Positions 12,401 to 23,612 of a stretch of DNA of 64,000 nucleotides are shown here, one piece after another (the stretch's first letter is position 1; each line of letters begins with the position of its first letter). A program made the position numbers and the translations under genes. The stretch comes from Thamnidium elegans (lineage: Eukaryota > Mucoromycota > Mucoromycetes > Mucorales > Mucoraceae). The stretch lies in NCBI GenBank assembly GCA_025201345.1, contig JAIXMG010000026.1:186001-250000 (forward strand). The letters run 5' to 3'. The notes below the pieces were generated by a model. That model worked only from the letters and a program-made list of their open reading frames with translations. It made no database searches and was not told where the DNA came from.

Positions 12401-12569
12401 TACTTACTTCTGAATCAGAAGAATTACGTGGCTGCGATGAGGCAGGTTTGTTGTAGTGAGATGACACTGTATGTGAATGACTTGTTGCCATGGGTCTATT
12501 AAATTTTTCAACTGAGTTTTGTTTATCCAAGTGATTAGGCCATGTATAAACTTGATCGGTAGAACTCAT
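9401..12569 (-). CDS. DYRK-family protein kinase (class 2 DYRK / Pom1-like)
   Basis: Four exons (12569-11328, 11256-10159, 10090-9778, 9708-9401) join in phase to 986 aa. The first 640 residues are low complexity: a proline run (about 122-135), a long His/Gln tract (about 201-274), and a QKSMSTTP unit repeated three times. The kinase domain (about 650-945) shows the glycine loop LGRGSFGQVV, VALKLIRN, the catalytic loop HCDLKPENIML (made by splicing), the metal-binding DFGSS and the DYRK activation-loop YTYIQSRFYRSPEVI, whose YxY second Tyr is autophosphorylated in the family. Just upstream is the DYRK-homology box DDERGDYKIV, placing it in class 2 with Pom1 and DYRK2. Likely roles are polarity, cell-size or septation control in cytoplasm or cortex (inference). 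Confidence 0.92.
11747..11965 (-). repeat. CAN/CAG trinucleotide tract encoding His/Gln run in the DYRK kinase
   Basis: About 70 consecutive codons are almost all CAT/CAC or CAA/CAG, with a long alternating His-Gln section. It stays in frame with the flanking kinase N-terminus. The antisense frames show Met-Leu and Asp-Val artefacts. Confidence 0.9.
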
Positions 12570-12872
12570 GCAAAAATAACACTAAACAGTTAAACAACAA
12601 CAATAAGAAAAAGAAAGAAAGAAAAAAGTAAAAATAGCAATTAAATATTAGGAGCCCCTCTCTCTCTCCTACCCAATTTGAAAAGAACGAGGAAAAAAAA
12701 CAAAGGGTCCGGTAAATAGTTAAACCGAGATAGTTGTAACTCTTTTTTTGTAATACAAAAAAAAGAGACAAACAAATATCATTCAATCTTTTAGACAGTT
12801 TATTGAAAATACTCATGAGAATCTATAGATATTAATACACTTACTCACACACTCACCCACACACACACACAT

Positions 12873-12905
<33 letters not shown>

Positions 12906-14190
12906 AATACAAAAACTTTTTTGTCTGCAAATATTAGAACGCTCATAAAAGTTATTTACTATTGAAAAAAAAAAGTCAATTGACTTTACATAAGTTCACA
13001 TGATCATAGACTAGGGAAATACAATAGCTCAAATAAAAAACTGGTTGTTACATTTCCCAGTTTTTAAAATAGATTTAGTACTACTTGGTGGTGTTTTTTT
13101 TAAGATATATCCCCAAAGGTAAATTCACTTAATTAAATAGATATAGATTTTATTACCTTTTAAAAAAAAATCATGAATTTTACAGATAAGTCTAATTGAA
13201 CAATAAAAAGATAGTTAGAATATCTTCTTTTTTCGTAGTTAGAATAAGTTTGTATTACCTGAGCCATGGACTACGTTGTCATAAAAGGATTTGCCACACT
13301 CAATGATAAGATTCTCCCAATTGAATAGTAACCCCAAACATTCTTTTTTTTTTTTTTTTCAGTGTTATAATTTATACCTTATATATATTAATAAATATCA
13401 TATATAGCTGGTTTTTTTTTAAAAAAAAAAAAAATGTTATTAATTCGATTCATTTTTGACGCCCAGGTCACACAACCTTAAAACAAGTCTAAATGATGCC
13501 TACTATAATAATTTAAAGCTATATCACATGTAAATATCTGCTATACAGTCTATTGGAAGCACTAAAAATTAAGAAAAAAAAGTGTATTTTTTACGGAATT
13601 CCCGCAGACAATAGAAAAGCTAGAGTAGCAGTTGATTAAGAACCAATGCTTATCTTAATCAGTATCTTCCATTACTCTTTTTCTTTTTGAAGTAATATTT
13701 GTTGAGTTAATAGTCCCCCTCCCCCCCCCCTTTTTTTTTGTATGATATGTAACTGGCATATATTCTTGTTGTTTACAAAAAATACGATACGATATTTTGT
13801 TTTCTTCTCTTTATTAGCTCTTTAAAAATGTCATACTAAATACATTCTTTTAAAAACTGGTCGTTTGCTTTTAGCACTTTTAGTAGCAAACTATATCGTG
13901 TTCAATTACAACATTACCCCCACTTATTTATATCTTTGACGCGACTTCCTTGACTATGATGATGATGATGATGATGTACACATATTTATTTATTTTTGAG
14001 ATATTATGGATACTCGCTTTATTTAGAAAGAATTGGAATAAGCTTAATCGTCGCTTGTCTAGCATCTACTACGATAAGATGACAAACGTACCTAGATATT
14101 TTTTATATTATTAACCTTTTGGCCTGACATTTAGTTTATTTGCAGGAATTATACAAAGACTTTAGCAAAGTCTATTGATAAGATTACAGC
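12570..14190. other. Intergenic, 1.6 kb
   Basis: 5' region of the DYRK gene. It contains a CA microsatellite joined to a TA run (12860-12905), a T9A14 dyad (13412-13434), a C10 run near 13722 and an ATG(n) run near 13958-13975. Short peptide-like codings near 14035-14090 may be an upstream exon of the next candidate, but do not splice in phase. Confidence 0.45.
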
Positions 14191-14817
14191 TATGCTTGCT
14201 ACTAGACGACAAACTATCCGCAAATGTCCTCCTACCACCATGGGCCTCTCATTGATTATCCCTGGATTTAATGTGAGCAGTTATACAATATATACACACC
14301 TATGTATAATTAGAGTTAGGACAGAGACTTACCAACTATTTTAATATGTGTAGACTAATTCAGAATTTACACTTTCGATTTTATTACTTTAAAAAATTAT
14401 ACAGGTGCAGAGGCAAAGCAATACGTTATGGATCGAATGTTAGATCTTTCTCAAAGTAGTACATTGGCTGGATATATATTTACACCAAAAGAGCATACTG
14501 AGGTAATAAATAGATAAATAATAAATGATTTTACTTACTTTTATTTTTGGTACATGTTTGGATTTGTACGGCATACATATTCTAAAACGTCAAAGTCGTT
14601 CATATAAGAATAGTTTTACTCTCCCCCTTTTTCCCTTTCTACAACTTTTATATTTGCTAGCAAGTAGTTATAATCTTGAATACTATCCAGTGATACTAAA
14701 TCTATTTTTAAAAAACGTAACAGTCATTTCTTTTTTTTATATTAGCCATTGTATTGTATATTAGATGACCATGTAAATCGATTTAACCCAACAATAAATC
14801 TCTAATAATCAAAGAAT
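14191..14817 (+). pseudogene. Unrecognised candidate gene or relic with exon-like segments
   Basis: Three segments look coding and are flanked by plausible splice sites. At 14191-14272 the reading is MLATRRQTIRKCPPTTMGLS and then LIIPGFN before GTGAGC. At about 14410-14501 it is AKQYVMDRMLDLSQSS, then LAGYIFTPKEHTE before GTAATA. At about 14745-14817 it is PLYCILDDHVNRFNPTINL and a stop after a TTATATTAG acceptor. The last junction is in phase; the middle one works only with a weak GAG acceptor, as the better CAG acceptor gives a stop. It may therefore be a real small gene with an unusual junction or a damaged copy. No family recognised. Confidence 0.35.
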
Positions 14818-14983
14818 TTGATGAAGTATACAAGACTGTGTATGTGAGAGTATCAACATCTATGTTTAAAATTTATCATGAGACATAAAATAAACCCCTC
14901 CCCCCTAAAACCCATATAATGCTTATTTGGTAAAACTGTATAAATTACACAGGGTTTTATTTCTTAAAAACAATTTTCTGTAC

Positions 14984-15409
14984 ATGAGTAAACCAACGGA
15001 TCAAAATGATTTGAGTACATACTGGAATTCTCTTTCAATCTCTTCAGAAGAAGAAAAACTTACCCAAAAGTTAAACAAAACACACTTGGTAAATAAAAGC
15101 AATATATTTTGTGTACCGACACCATCACAGCAGACAAAAGATCAGCCTGATCTACATACTTTTAAACAATGGAATGATAATAATACAACGGATGAAGATG
15201 AAGGTTGGGGTAAAGGTCCTCCAGGATATACCTCTATAACGCAAGGAACTTATTTTGGGTTTAATTCCATTATGGAAACACCTGTCATAGCAACCATGTC
15301 TGACCCAACTCAACCATCTACTTCTGAAGCATTCAGTCGTTTTAAAAACACTCCGGTATCATTTACGTCCGCTGCCGCTGCAAATCAACAACCTGAACAA
15401 AACAAATAA
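14984..15409 (+). CDS. Hypothetical protein, 141 aa
   Basis: An uninterrupted frame starting MSKPTDQNDLSTYWNSL and ending EQNK. It is hydrophilic and acidic in the middle (TTDEDEGWGKGPPGYTS), with no membrane segment or known domain. The composition and codon use look coding. The more 5' in-frame start is GTG-like and follows a CACAG that could be an acceptor, so an upstream exon is possible. Its 3' end faces the minus-strand SEC24 gene, only about 90 bp away. Function not recognised. Confidence 0.6.
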   Translation: MSKPTDQNDLSTYWNSLSISSEEEKLTQKLNKTHLVNKSNIFCVPTPSQQTKDQPDLHTFKQWNDNNTTDEDEGWGKGPPGYTSITQGTYFGFNSIMETPVIATMSDPTQPSTSEAFSRFKNTPVSFTSAAAANQQPEQNK

Positions 15410-15502
15410 AAGCTTTTTTTTTTTGTTTTTTTTTTTTGGCATCTTTTAAAATATATGTACTATTTTTATTATTTATGTATCTTTTTTTTTTCTTTTCTTT
15501 TT

Positions 15503-17227
15503 TTAACTTTGAGATTTCTTCATTTCATCTTGGATCTTACGGTGTAAAACACACATGTAATCAACATAGGTTTGTATTTCAGCGTTACGATCTTCAGACA
15601 TCCAAGTAGAGAACAAGAATTCAATTTGGTCCTTTTCTTGACGTACGATATGAAGAGCCAAGTATCTGGATCTTTGTGATTGCAATTGTCTCATAATACT
15701 ATGAATCTTTTGAGAGGTTTCTGTTTCTTGAACGGGTAAAGTAATCTAACAAAAATACCAATTATTACCACACTACAAAAAAAAAAAAGCAGTTATAAAT
15801 CAACTTACCATGTTTGGATCCACGGCATCTACTGTATCTACACCAAATACATCCTTAAGAAATGCTGGTGAGATCTTTGCACCCAACCAAAAGTATAAAT
15901 CAGATCCGGTATCGACAAGATAAGCACCTTCGTTACTTAAACGTTCATACGAATCACGAATCATTGGAGGTAATTTAGTCTCACCCTTCAAATTAGATAC
16001 GCCACACTCTGGACTTAAATCGTGTACAGGGAACATACGAGGATATAATGTCCAAACCAACTCTGCAACACCAAGTGTATTAAACTTACTCATACCTGCT
16101 GCTCTTACGTCAATATTGATATCGTTGCCCACTATCCAATATATATATATATATTAGCATATTTTATAAAAAAAAAAAAAAAAAACTTTACCTCCTCGCA
16201 AGACAGTAGAACGAATAGCACCATGAACATAAACAGGTAATAACTTGAACGCCTCAGGTAAAATCAATTGACCAGGCGATGTCGAAGAAGCACAATTGAC
16301 CCGATAAGCTGTCAAAATATCAACACAAGAATCCATCAAAGTCTTGTGAAGATCCTTTCTGTTCTTATGATGTAAATCAAAGATAGTCTTTCTCAATATG
16401 ACACTGATAGTAGCATCTACATCGCCACATCTAAACACATCTGCAATTTGTGCAGTTACAGTCAGCTGAAGGTTATGAACTCTAACTCGTCTTTGACCGA
16501 ACCGATTGGTATACAATAAAGCACATTGGAACGAGACACTACGATTAGGATCCAATTTACCATCGTGTTTCAAAACTGCTGCAATTGCTTTATCTTCATC
16601 AATACCAGCTGTATCCACATCGGTATACGTGCTCATATGACAGTTACCGTAGTGATCTAAAACTTGTAATCCATCTGAACAACGAATACGGAAAATACCG
16701 TCGAAACCAGTCTCACGATGTAAATCATGGTTCAATTGATACAAGACACGGTACTTTTCTCCCAACTTGAATCCAGGAAAATAACGTAAATCACCACCTG
16801 TCAAATGAGAAACTACATTGACTGTAGCAATATCCATATATTGAGATGGGAAAGCCCATGTATTAACACAAACACCTGCTTTAACACATTCTTGACCTAA
16901 CTCCTTGTACTTTTCACTTTGTGGTGTCAATAATGTCTTTTCTTTATCAGTACTATAAAGTGTTTTATCGTCACGAGATTTTAACTGATCAGGTCCATAA
17001 TTGGGAAGGCATGTTTGGAAAACAAACATTTGTCCACCGGTACTTTTCTAAAAACGTATTATATAAGTAACAACGCTTTTTTTTTTCTTCGTTCATCCTT
17101 CTTACCAAGGCTTGTAAACCTCCTCTAACAGCAGATGTATATACAGATTCAGCGCGAGTGGTATCTTTAAACATTTGAGGTAAATTATCCAAAAGTTCCA
17201 TAATAACGTTCCTACAAATAACTCATT

Positions 17228-17281
<54 letters not shown>

Positions 17282-18982
17282 TTTTATCCGTTTTATTTAC
17301 TTACTTTGACTCGGTGGTATCAGCCAAGAATCCATCTTGTAAAGGTAAAAACATATCATCGATATCAGAAACTACCAACATTTGAGCACTAGCTAAAGTA
17401 GGCTAACAAAAAAAAAAAACAAAAAAAAAATGTTAGAAAAAAAAAAGACATACCCCCTCCCTCATTTTAAATACACTTACTGCCATATTATAAAAATGAA
17501 CACCTTTATCAAAAGTAATGATACCAATACGATTTGCCAGCTTTGAGTCTCCATTAACATCATAAATAGCTGCCTTTAAACCTTCACAAACAGCTTGCAA
17601 CATACCACTTTGAATAGCCTGAATAGAAACATCCAACGCAAACACATAACTTAAAGGAGCCGGAGTTCTTTGCGAAAAGTAATCTTTAGGTACTTCAAAT
17701 TCTACCGAACCATATCTTAATTCGGGTCTTTCATTAGCGTCCATGCGTCTACCGGACATATCGATATTTGAGAAATACCATTGAGGCACATCATTTGAAT
17801 GAGCACACACGTTACACTCGAATTTGGACCCACCGTGTGTAAACACGCACCAAGGATTAATATAAGCTCTGCATCTGGTACATCGAATCGGCCCTTCGTC
17901 ACCATGATTTACGACCTGAATACCTACTTCGTCCGATCTTGATTTAGCCAAAGGTTGAACGATCAAACCAAGCGGTAATTTGGACTTATCTGCCAACTCT
18001 TTATTGAACGGGATACGATCGACTGTGGCTCTCATAAATCTAGGGTTACAGTTACCTTGATCCAATCCGATATATTGTGTCGTGGCTAACGGGACTCGGT
18101 CTCGTTCCATGGTACCAAAGAACTTATCTTCGAATAATTCTTGGTCGTGTTCACGTACTTGTACAGGCGCTGGCATTTGATCAGGATCAATTCTGGGACG
18201 AGGTTGAGTAGGTGGACGAAGCTCGGGTGGTAATTGTTGTTCAGAGTGTGCGTATGGTGCATTGTTATAACCTACACCTGCAGCTGCAGAGAGATGATGG
18301 CGAGGTGCACCGGCTGGTTGTTGGAATGATGGTGGCGCAAGAGGTTGTTGAAATTGCTGTTGCGGTTGTTGGAACTGTTGTGGTTGACCAGGTTGCTGGA
18401 ATTGTTGTTGAGGTTGACCAGGTGGTTGAAATTGATATTGTGGTTGTTGTTGCTGGTACTGTTGAGGTTGACCTTGTTGATATTGAGCGTGTTGAGGTTG
18501 AACATGCTGAGGTTGAACATGTTGTTGAGGTTGAACGTGTTGTTGAGGTTGAACGTGTTGTTGAGGTTGAACGTGTTGTTGAGGTTGAACGTGTTGTTGA
18601 GGTTGAGCTTGTTGAAGACTATTAGGCCAAGGTCCTTGACCCACAGAAGCTGGAGCAATTTCAGGGTTCGCGGCATAAACACGTCTTGGTTTACTATTAG
18701 TAGGTTGCTACAAAACATGTTTTAATTAAAAAGGTCTACGAAAAAAAAAAAAAATTGGCGGAGGGTTTACCTGAGGAGAACTCTGAATTTGCATATTTTG
18801 CAAAGGTGCAACTAAATTAGCTTGTGCTGGACTTGGTTGAGGTGAAACCATACCGGGAGGTCTGTTTAAAGGTTGAGGTAAGGTATTTGGTCTAACAGGT
18901 GAACCCATAACAGGTCTCATGGAGGGATGGACGCCTGCTGTTCCCAACATGGGCCGTTGCATTAAAGGTCTAATAGGACCTA

Positions 18983-19019
<37 letters not shown>

Positions 19020-19181
19020 AATACATCAGATGTTTCTGTTTATGTAGGTAAAAAAAAAAAAAAGAAACTTACCACCTGGACCAACAACATTTCCAGGTTG
19101 TTGAGGTGCCATCTGAGGTCTCATGCCAGCGTGAGGTGGCCTTATACCGCCCATCATTGGTCTCTGCTGGTCCGGATTCAT
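15503..19181 (-). CDS. SEC24: COPII coat cargo-binding subunit Sec24
   Basis: Eight exons join in phase: 19181-19073, 18979-18771, 18707-17481, 17402-17305, 17211-17106, 17047-16192, 16131-15809, 15745-15503, giving 1056 aa. The first 240 residues are Pro/Gln-rich, with tandem QPQQHV units, as usual for the disordered Sec24 N-terminus. The zinc finger (about 379-412) shows CTRCRAYINPWC and later CNVC. The trunk domain contains FALDVSIQA; then come the beta-sandwich and helical regions and a gelsolin-like end (YLVDTGSDLYFWLG). The protein pairs with Sec23 on ER exit sites and selects cargo for ER-to-Golgi vesicles. Length matches the family. Intron 4 carries a T48 run. Confidence 0.96.
17231..17278. 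repeat. T48 homopolymer inside a SEC24 intron
   Basis: 48 consecutive T on the plus strand (A48 on the coding strand), between exon 4 (ends 17305) and exon 5 (starts 17211). Confidence 0.9.
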
Positions 19182-20404
19182 AATGAATATTAAATAAAAA
19201 GAGAATAGTAAGTTGCTCGAGAAAAGCTACGTGTAAGTTTTTGTTTCCATTTGGGAGAAAGGTTTTTTTAATCACCGACAATAAAACCGTTTGTACAACC
19301 ACACACAACCCATTATTAGCAGCCAACAAAATCCAATCAAAGGTTGCTATTGGATCTTCCTCTCCATTTGAATACATGATATATATCAAGTACTGAGTCT
19401 CTCAATTATTTCATTTAGATGTTGCCGCCATCAGATCCCGTTCCGGTAAGCCAAATCCTCTAAAATAAATAAGGCGTCGCGTAAATATAAGCTTTTTCAA
19501 AACACGTTAAAGCAGCTGGAACGAGTCGATATTGTATTCCCTCGAAGAGGTCTTCTATCGCCAGGCTCAGGGAAATATAAACACAAAAACGAAATGTTAG
19601 AGCTGCTCTGGTTTTATCTGTCAGCTTTCTTACCTTCAAATTTGTATATTATTTCCATTTCAAAAAATGCTGGCCTATGAAGGAAGAGAGAATTAATTCA
19701 TGTGATTTAATTCATGCGATTTAGCTCATGTGATTTCTTGCTTTCGAACAACTCAAAAATGGTCCAGATTTGTGTTTATTTTCTCTATGCTTACTTATAA
19801 CGGATAACTCTTACCACAAAAGCAACGTTGATATTACAGCAACTGTATGTTGAACTTCAACGAGTATAGGAGGCAAGGATTTGTCTCTATTGCTCAGAGG
19901 GACATATACAACATCAGGTTTCATTAAACTAGCTCATTCAGTAGACACCGGTACATACTGTTCTTTCATTTACATAAAAATCCTGATTTATTCTTTTTAA
20001 AACTCACATGGTGATATCTGGTACCATCCCTAATTCTTTTATACTATTTGCTATAAAGTTCAAAGGATACAAGAATTAGTCTGAGAGGCTATCGTTTCAA
20101 TATACTACGTTAAGACAAATAAAATTTTCTACACTGATGTAAAATAAACACCTATTGAGATATTTAAAGAACAAAATGTTCCTCTATCATGATATTTTTA
20201 TACTCGCAATTATTACTTTTATTACAATTATTTTCATGTCAAATAAAAAATATATTCGGCAAAAAGAGTATGTTCACAAACACTTGAGTATAAAGAGAGC
20301 CAATAACATAGTACCAGTTGTAACTATTAACGAAAGGATAAATGTATTACATTAGTATGTACTTGAACTATATGACAGTATCGAATTATAAGATGTAATA
20401 TACC
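19182..20404. other. Intergenic, 1.2 kb
   Basis: 5' region of SEC24. No supported coding sequence; short open stretches on both strands show no motif. A sequence of the type TTCATG-TGATTTA is imperfectly repeated around 19700-19735. Confidence 0.5.
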
Positions 20405-20913
20405 TTATTCTTGTTGTTTTTTCCACCTGTAATAATTTGACTTTATGGTACTCCATTTTTCATGTTTTTTAAATAATCCACGCGGACGACCATTATCGTA
20501 AATAGCTTCCCATGGGGTGGGTTCACCTTCGTTCATATTATATAAGTAACTATTTACGTACTCCCAATTTCTGCTTGTATTATAGTTGGTATTGTTGTTG
20601 GTACTGCTGTTGGCCAGGCTGTATAATTGTCTTTTGTTTCCTTTTCAACAGCAGTTCCAACAACGGGATTAACAATGGAAGGATCTGGTAAAACATGCTT
20701 GGACATCAAATCGGTGCCTGGATGATGTCGATAAGGTAGCTCTAGATAAAAGTCGAGCAGGTGGGTCAACCTTTTTTTTTTGGTACACCACCATTTACAC
20801 CACCAGCGCCAATTTAGAGAATTCCTGGTACACCACCATATCATAGGGAAGCTCTTTTTGAGATATTTAGGCATTTGATTATTTAAAAGATACTTGCTTG
20901 TATATGAATTCAT
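20405..20913 (-). pseudogene. Degenerate or mis-sequenced small gene, unrecognised
   Basis: The 5' frame starts MNSYTSKYLLNNQMPKYLKK and later reads LPYRHHPGTDLMSKHVLPDP and VGTAVEKETKDNYTAW before running into a stop. The 3' part is coding-like in a different frame: NWEYVNSYLYNMNEGEPTPW, AIYDNGRPRGLFKKHEKW, KSNYYRWKKQQE and a stop at 20405. Between them a Gln-rich reading (QPGQQQYQQQYQ) appears in the third frame, so at least one frameshift or an unseen very short intron separates the parts. No family recognised. Confidence 0.35.
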
Positions 20914-21986
20914 TGTTTAAAAAAAAGAAGGAAAAGAAAAGGAAAAGAAAAGGATGGAATAAATAGGTTTATTCAACTATGATAAAAAGGAATTTATTTA
21001 ATCATCGTGATATTTATATTACAATTTCCTTTCTCCACGATATTAAAGTCGTTTTTACATGTAAAGAACCTGTTATTATTGGAAGTGCACCGAAAAATAC
21101 GTCATAAATTGGAACTGGTGATGTAAATAGTGGTGTACCAAGAATTGACCTAAAAGCCACTCTTTCGCAATTATTAAGTAGCTATAAAAGTTATTTTTCA
21201 TTTTAAATACGAAGGGAAAAGACAGACCTGTGCAACTTAGCTTGCATACATAGGACACCTGCCGGGCACCTCTCTTACCACACCCTCCCCTAGAGATGTG
21301 ATCGTCTTTGATCGCCTGAAGAGCTAGCACAAGCTTATCTACAGACTTATTTATAAGGGAGAAGGATTGTTTCAACCAAATTGCGGTTATGAAAAGTGAA
21401 AAAAAAAAAAAAAAGTTGGTTCATGACGGAGCTTGAAAATCTCAAAGAGAAGGCTATCGGTTACTTTTCAAAGCTCTCAGGCCCACGCTTTATTTTTTCG
21501 GACCTGTTAGGAGTAAAGTTAGAAGAAGTCAGTTTGGAAATACTGAGGATTTAAAGACCAGGGTCAGTGAAGGTTGTAATGAAATTGCTTTCCGGTACCC
21601 TGCGTGAAAAGAAGCAACACTATTTACAACTAATTTTAGAGTTTGAATGCATACATTGATCAAATGATGACAGATAAAACGTATAATCGCTCTGAAAGAG
21701 ATAAAATTTTGGCAGGTAAGTTTTTAAAAAAAAAAAATCCCGTTTTTGACAATAATTCTGCATATTTTCTTTAACTTGTCTTCCGTATATAATTAGTTCC
21801 AACTATGGTATTACACGTCTTTTAAAAGGTATTTTATCGTATGGTCTCTCCTTCCCTTCATTAATCTCTTTTTTTTTAATGATAAAATAGTATCAATAGA
21901 ACTCTTCTGAGACTATAACAAAAAGTAATGGAATCTATATCGCTATTGGTTCCTCATCTGCTAAATAGAATAATAGAAGGTTGGTG

Positions 21987-21988
<2 letters not shown>

Positions 21989-22041
<53 letters not shown>
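21989..22041. repeat. A53 homopolymer
   Basis: 53 consecutive A, the longest homopolymer in the window, in non-coding sequence. Confidence 0.9.
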
Positions 22042-22042
<1 letters not shown>

Positions 22043-22382
22043 GCTCTTTAATGATAATTAAATATACAATATATACTAGTGGAAGTCTGCAGCAAAGCAT
22101 TTGGGGTAAATATTTATATATCATCATTACTACTAAATTAACGTAAGTAGATCAACCATTTAGAAGATGGCTCCAATTAGAGTATTCACAATAAAGAAGA
22201 CGTCTGGGATGCTCTAGACAGTTGTCAAATGCGTTGACTCCTGGTACGTTTCTTGATGAAATGTAGATCGGTGCTCTAACGCTGCAAAACGTGAACTGCT
22301 GGTATTGCAGCCAGGTAATAGAAATACTACTGAGCCTTGGTTTTGCCACCTTTGTGAAAATACGAATGCGAGAGAGATAAAA

Positions 22383-22383
<1 letters not shown>

Positions 22384-22431
<48 letters not shown>
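22384..22431. repeat. A48 homopolymer
   Basis: 48 consecutive A, about 340 bp after the A53 run. Confidence 0.9.
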
Positions 22432-22434
<3 letters not shown>

Positions 22435-23260
22435 TCTTTAAATTGTGGCAAATTTATTCTTCTTAAAAAATGAAATTGCTGGTAAGTGTTTGTCACTTTG
22501 TTTTTGTTCAGGATAGACAAAAGAAAAAAAAATTAGTAGTGAATTTAATGAAGTTTCGCTAAAACAAATCTAGTGGAAGCGATCCTTCCCCTTTAATAAA
22601 ATGCAATTCCACTAATTTAATGTCAATTTCAGTTCTTTTTGAATCTTAGTGTATATGTTTATTGAACCTGTTTAAACAAAACTTATTCAACGGATTTTGG
22701 TTTATTAAAAAATAGAAATAAATTTTATAGCTATCAAAGTTAACGTGTATTTTAATTTTCAAGTGAGAAATCTTCTGGTCCCATTAACTCAAGGTCCCTC
22801 CTTCGATGTAGAAAGAATTTTTGGGATATCTCCCTTTTCCCGCATAAGGTCTTCACAGTCAGGTAGCGTCTGTTAATTTGACAATAAAGTAAGGATACAC
22901 CAAGGTTACCGTATTTCACTGGAGCCTAGCTATACGGTCTCCCTTTGTAGTTTATATGTTGAACAAAGGGTAAGAACAATATTGTATAAAAAAAAAAAAA
23001 AAAAAAAAAAAAAGAGTGGCCCTCTCTCTGGGAATAATACTCATTTGTTAAAAGTAACTCGTCACATATATATACTCGCGCCCGAATCGGTCAGGAACGC
23101 ACTCTACTATCGAAAAAAAGGCCTATTGGCTGCAGATGTACTCCTCTCACTTAGTACTATACTTGAAGCCAACTGGGCTGTTATCACTGGACCATTAGCT
23201 ACTCAGACAATGAACGGAGTCACTTCTATTAGCACCAAATCTAAAACTTGGACAGCATAA

Positions 23261-23579
23261 TTTTTTTTTAAAAAAAAATATATTGCATTATTCTAATAAA
23301 GCAGAGAGAAAGGTTTTTTTTTTGTACGTCCGTAAAAATAAATGAATCAATCTCTCTGTATTATATAAAGACATAGTGAGCATATATGACTTTATTTGGT
23401 ACTTTTCAAATGGTAAACATTTATTAAAACGTATTGTTATGTTATAAACAACCAATTAGCGCGTATACAGCCGACTTTTTATCAGATTATGCTAAAACAT
23501 TTTAGCTTTCTCGTAAGCGCGCACTTTGGTAAAATCATTAATAGTTGGTTTATTATAGTACACACGGGTGTAGCTGAGC

Positions 23580-23612
<33 letters not shown>

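Larger units (their letters stand above)
20914..23260. other. Degenerate region with two very long poly(A) runs
   Basis: Several short open stretches look peptide-like but are broken: minus 21076-21375 (SVDKLVLALQAIKDDHIS), plus 21424-21557 (MTELENLKEKAIGYFSKLSG), plus 23060-23260 (ALYYRKKGLLAADVLLSL). None carries a known motif. A53 at 21989-22041 and A48 at 22384-22431 bracket about 340 bp. The look is that of decayed genes or mobile DNA; I cannot name a family. Confidence 0.4.

Noticed and set aside
18212..18725. Plus-strand Val- and Leu-rich open frames over SEC24
   Set aside because: Antisense of Gln/Pro-rich repeats.
19069..19389. Minus open frame overlapping the SEC24 start in another frame
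   Set aside because: Crosses the SEC24 start region out of frame; no domain, and the true first exon is fully phased.
23560..23585. TAGCTGAGC string like a tRNA A box followed by poly(T)
   Set aside because: No B box or cloverleaf around it on either strand.
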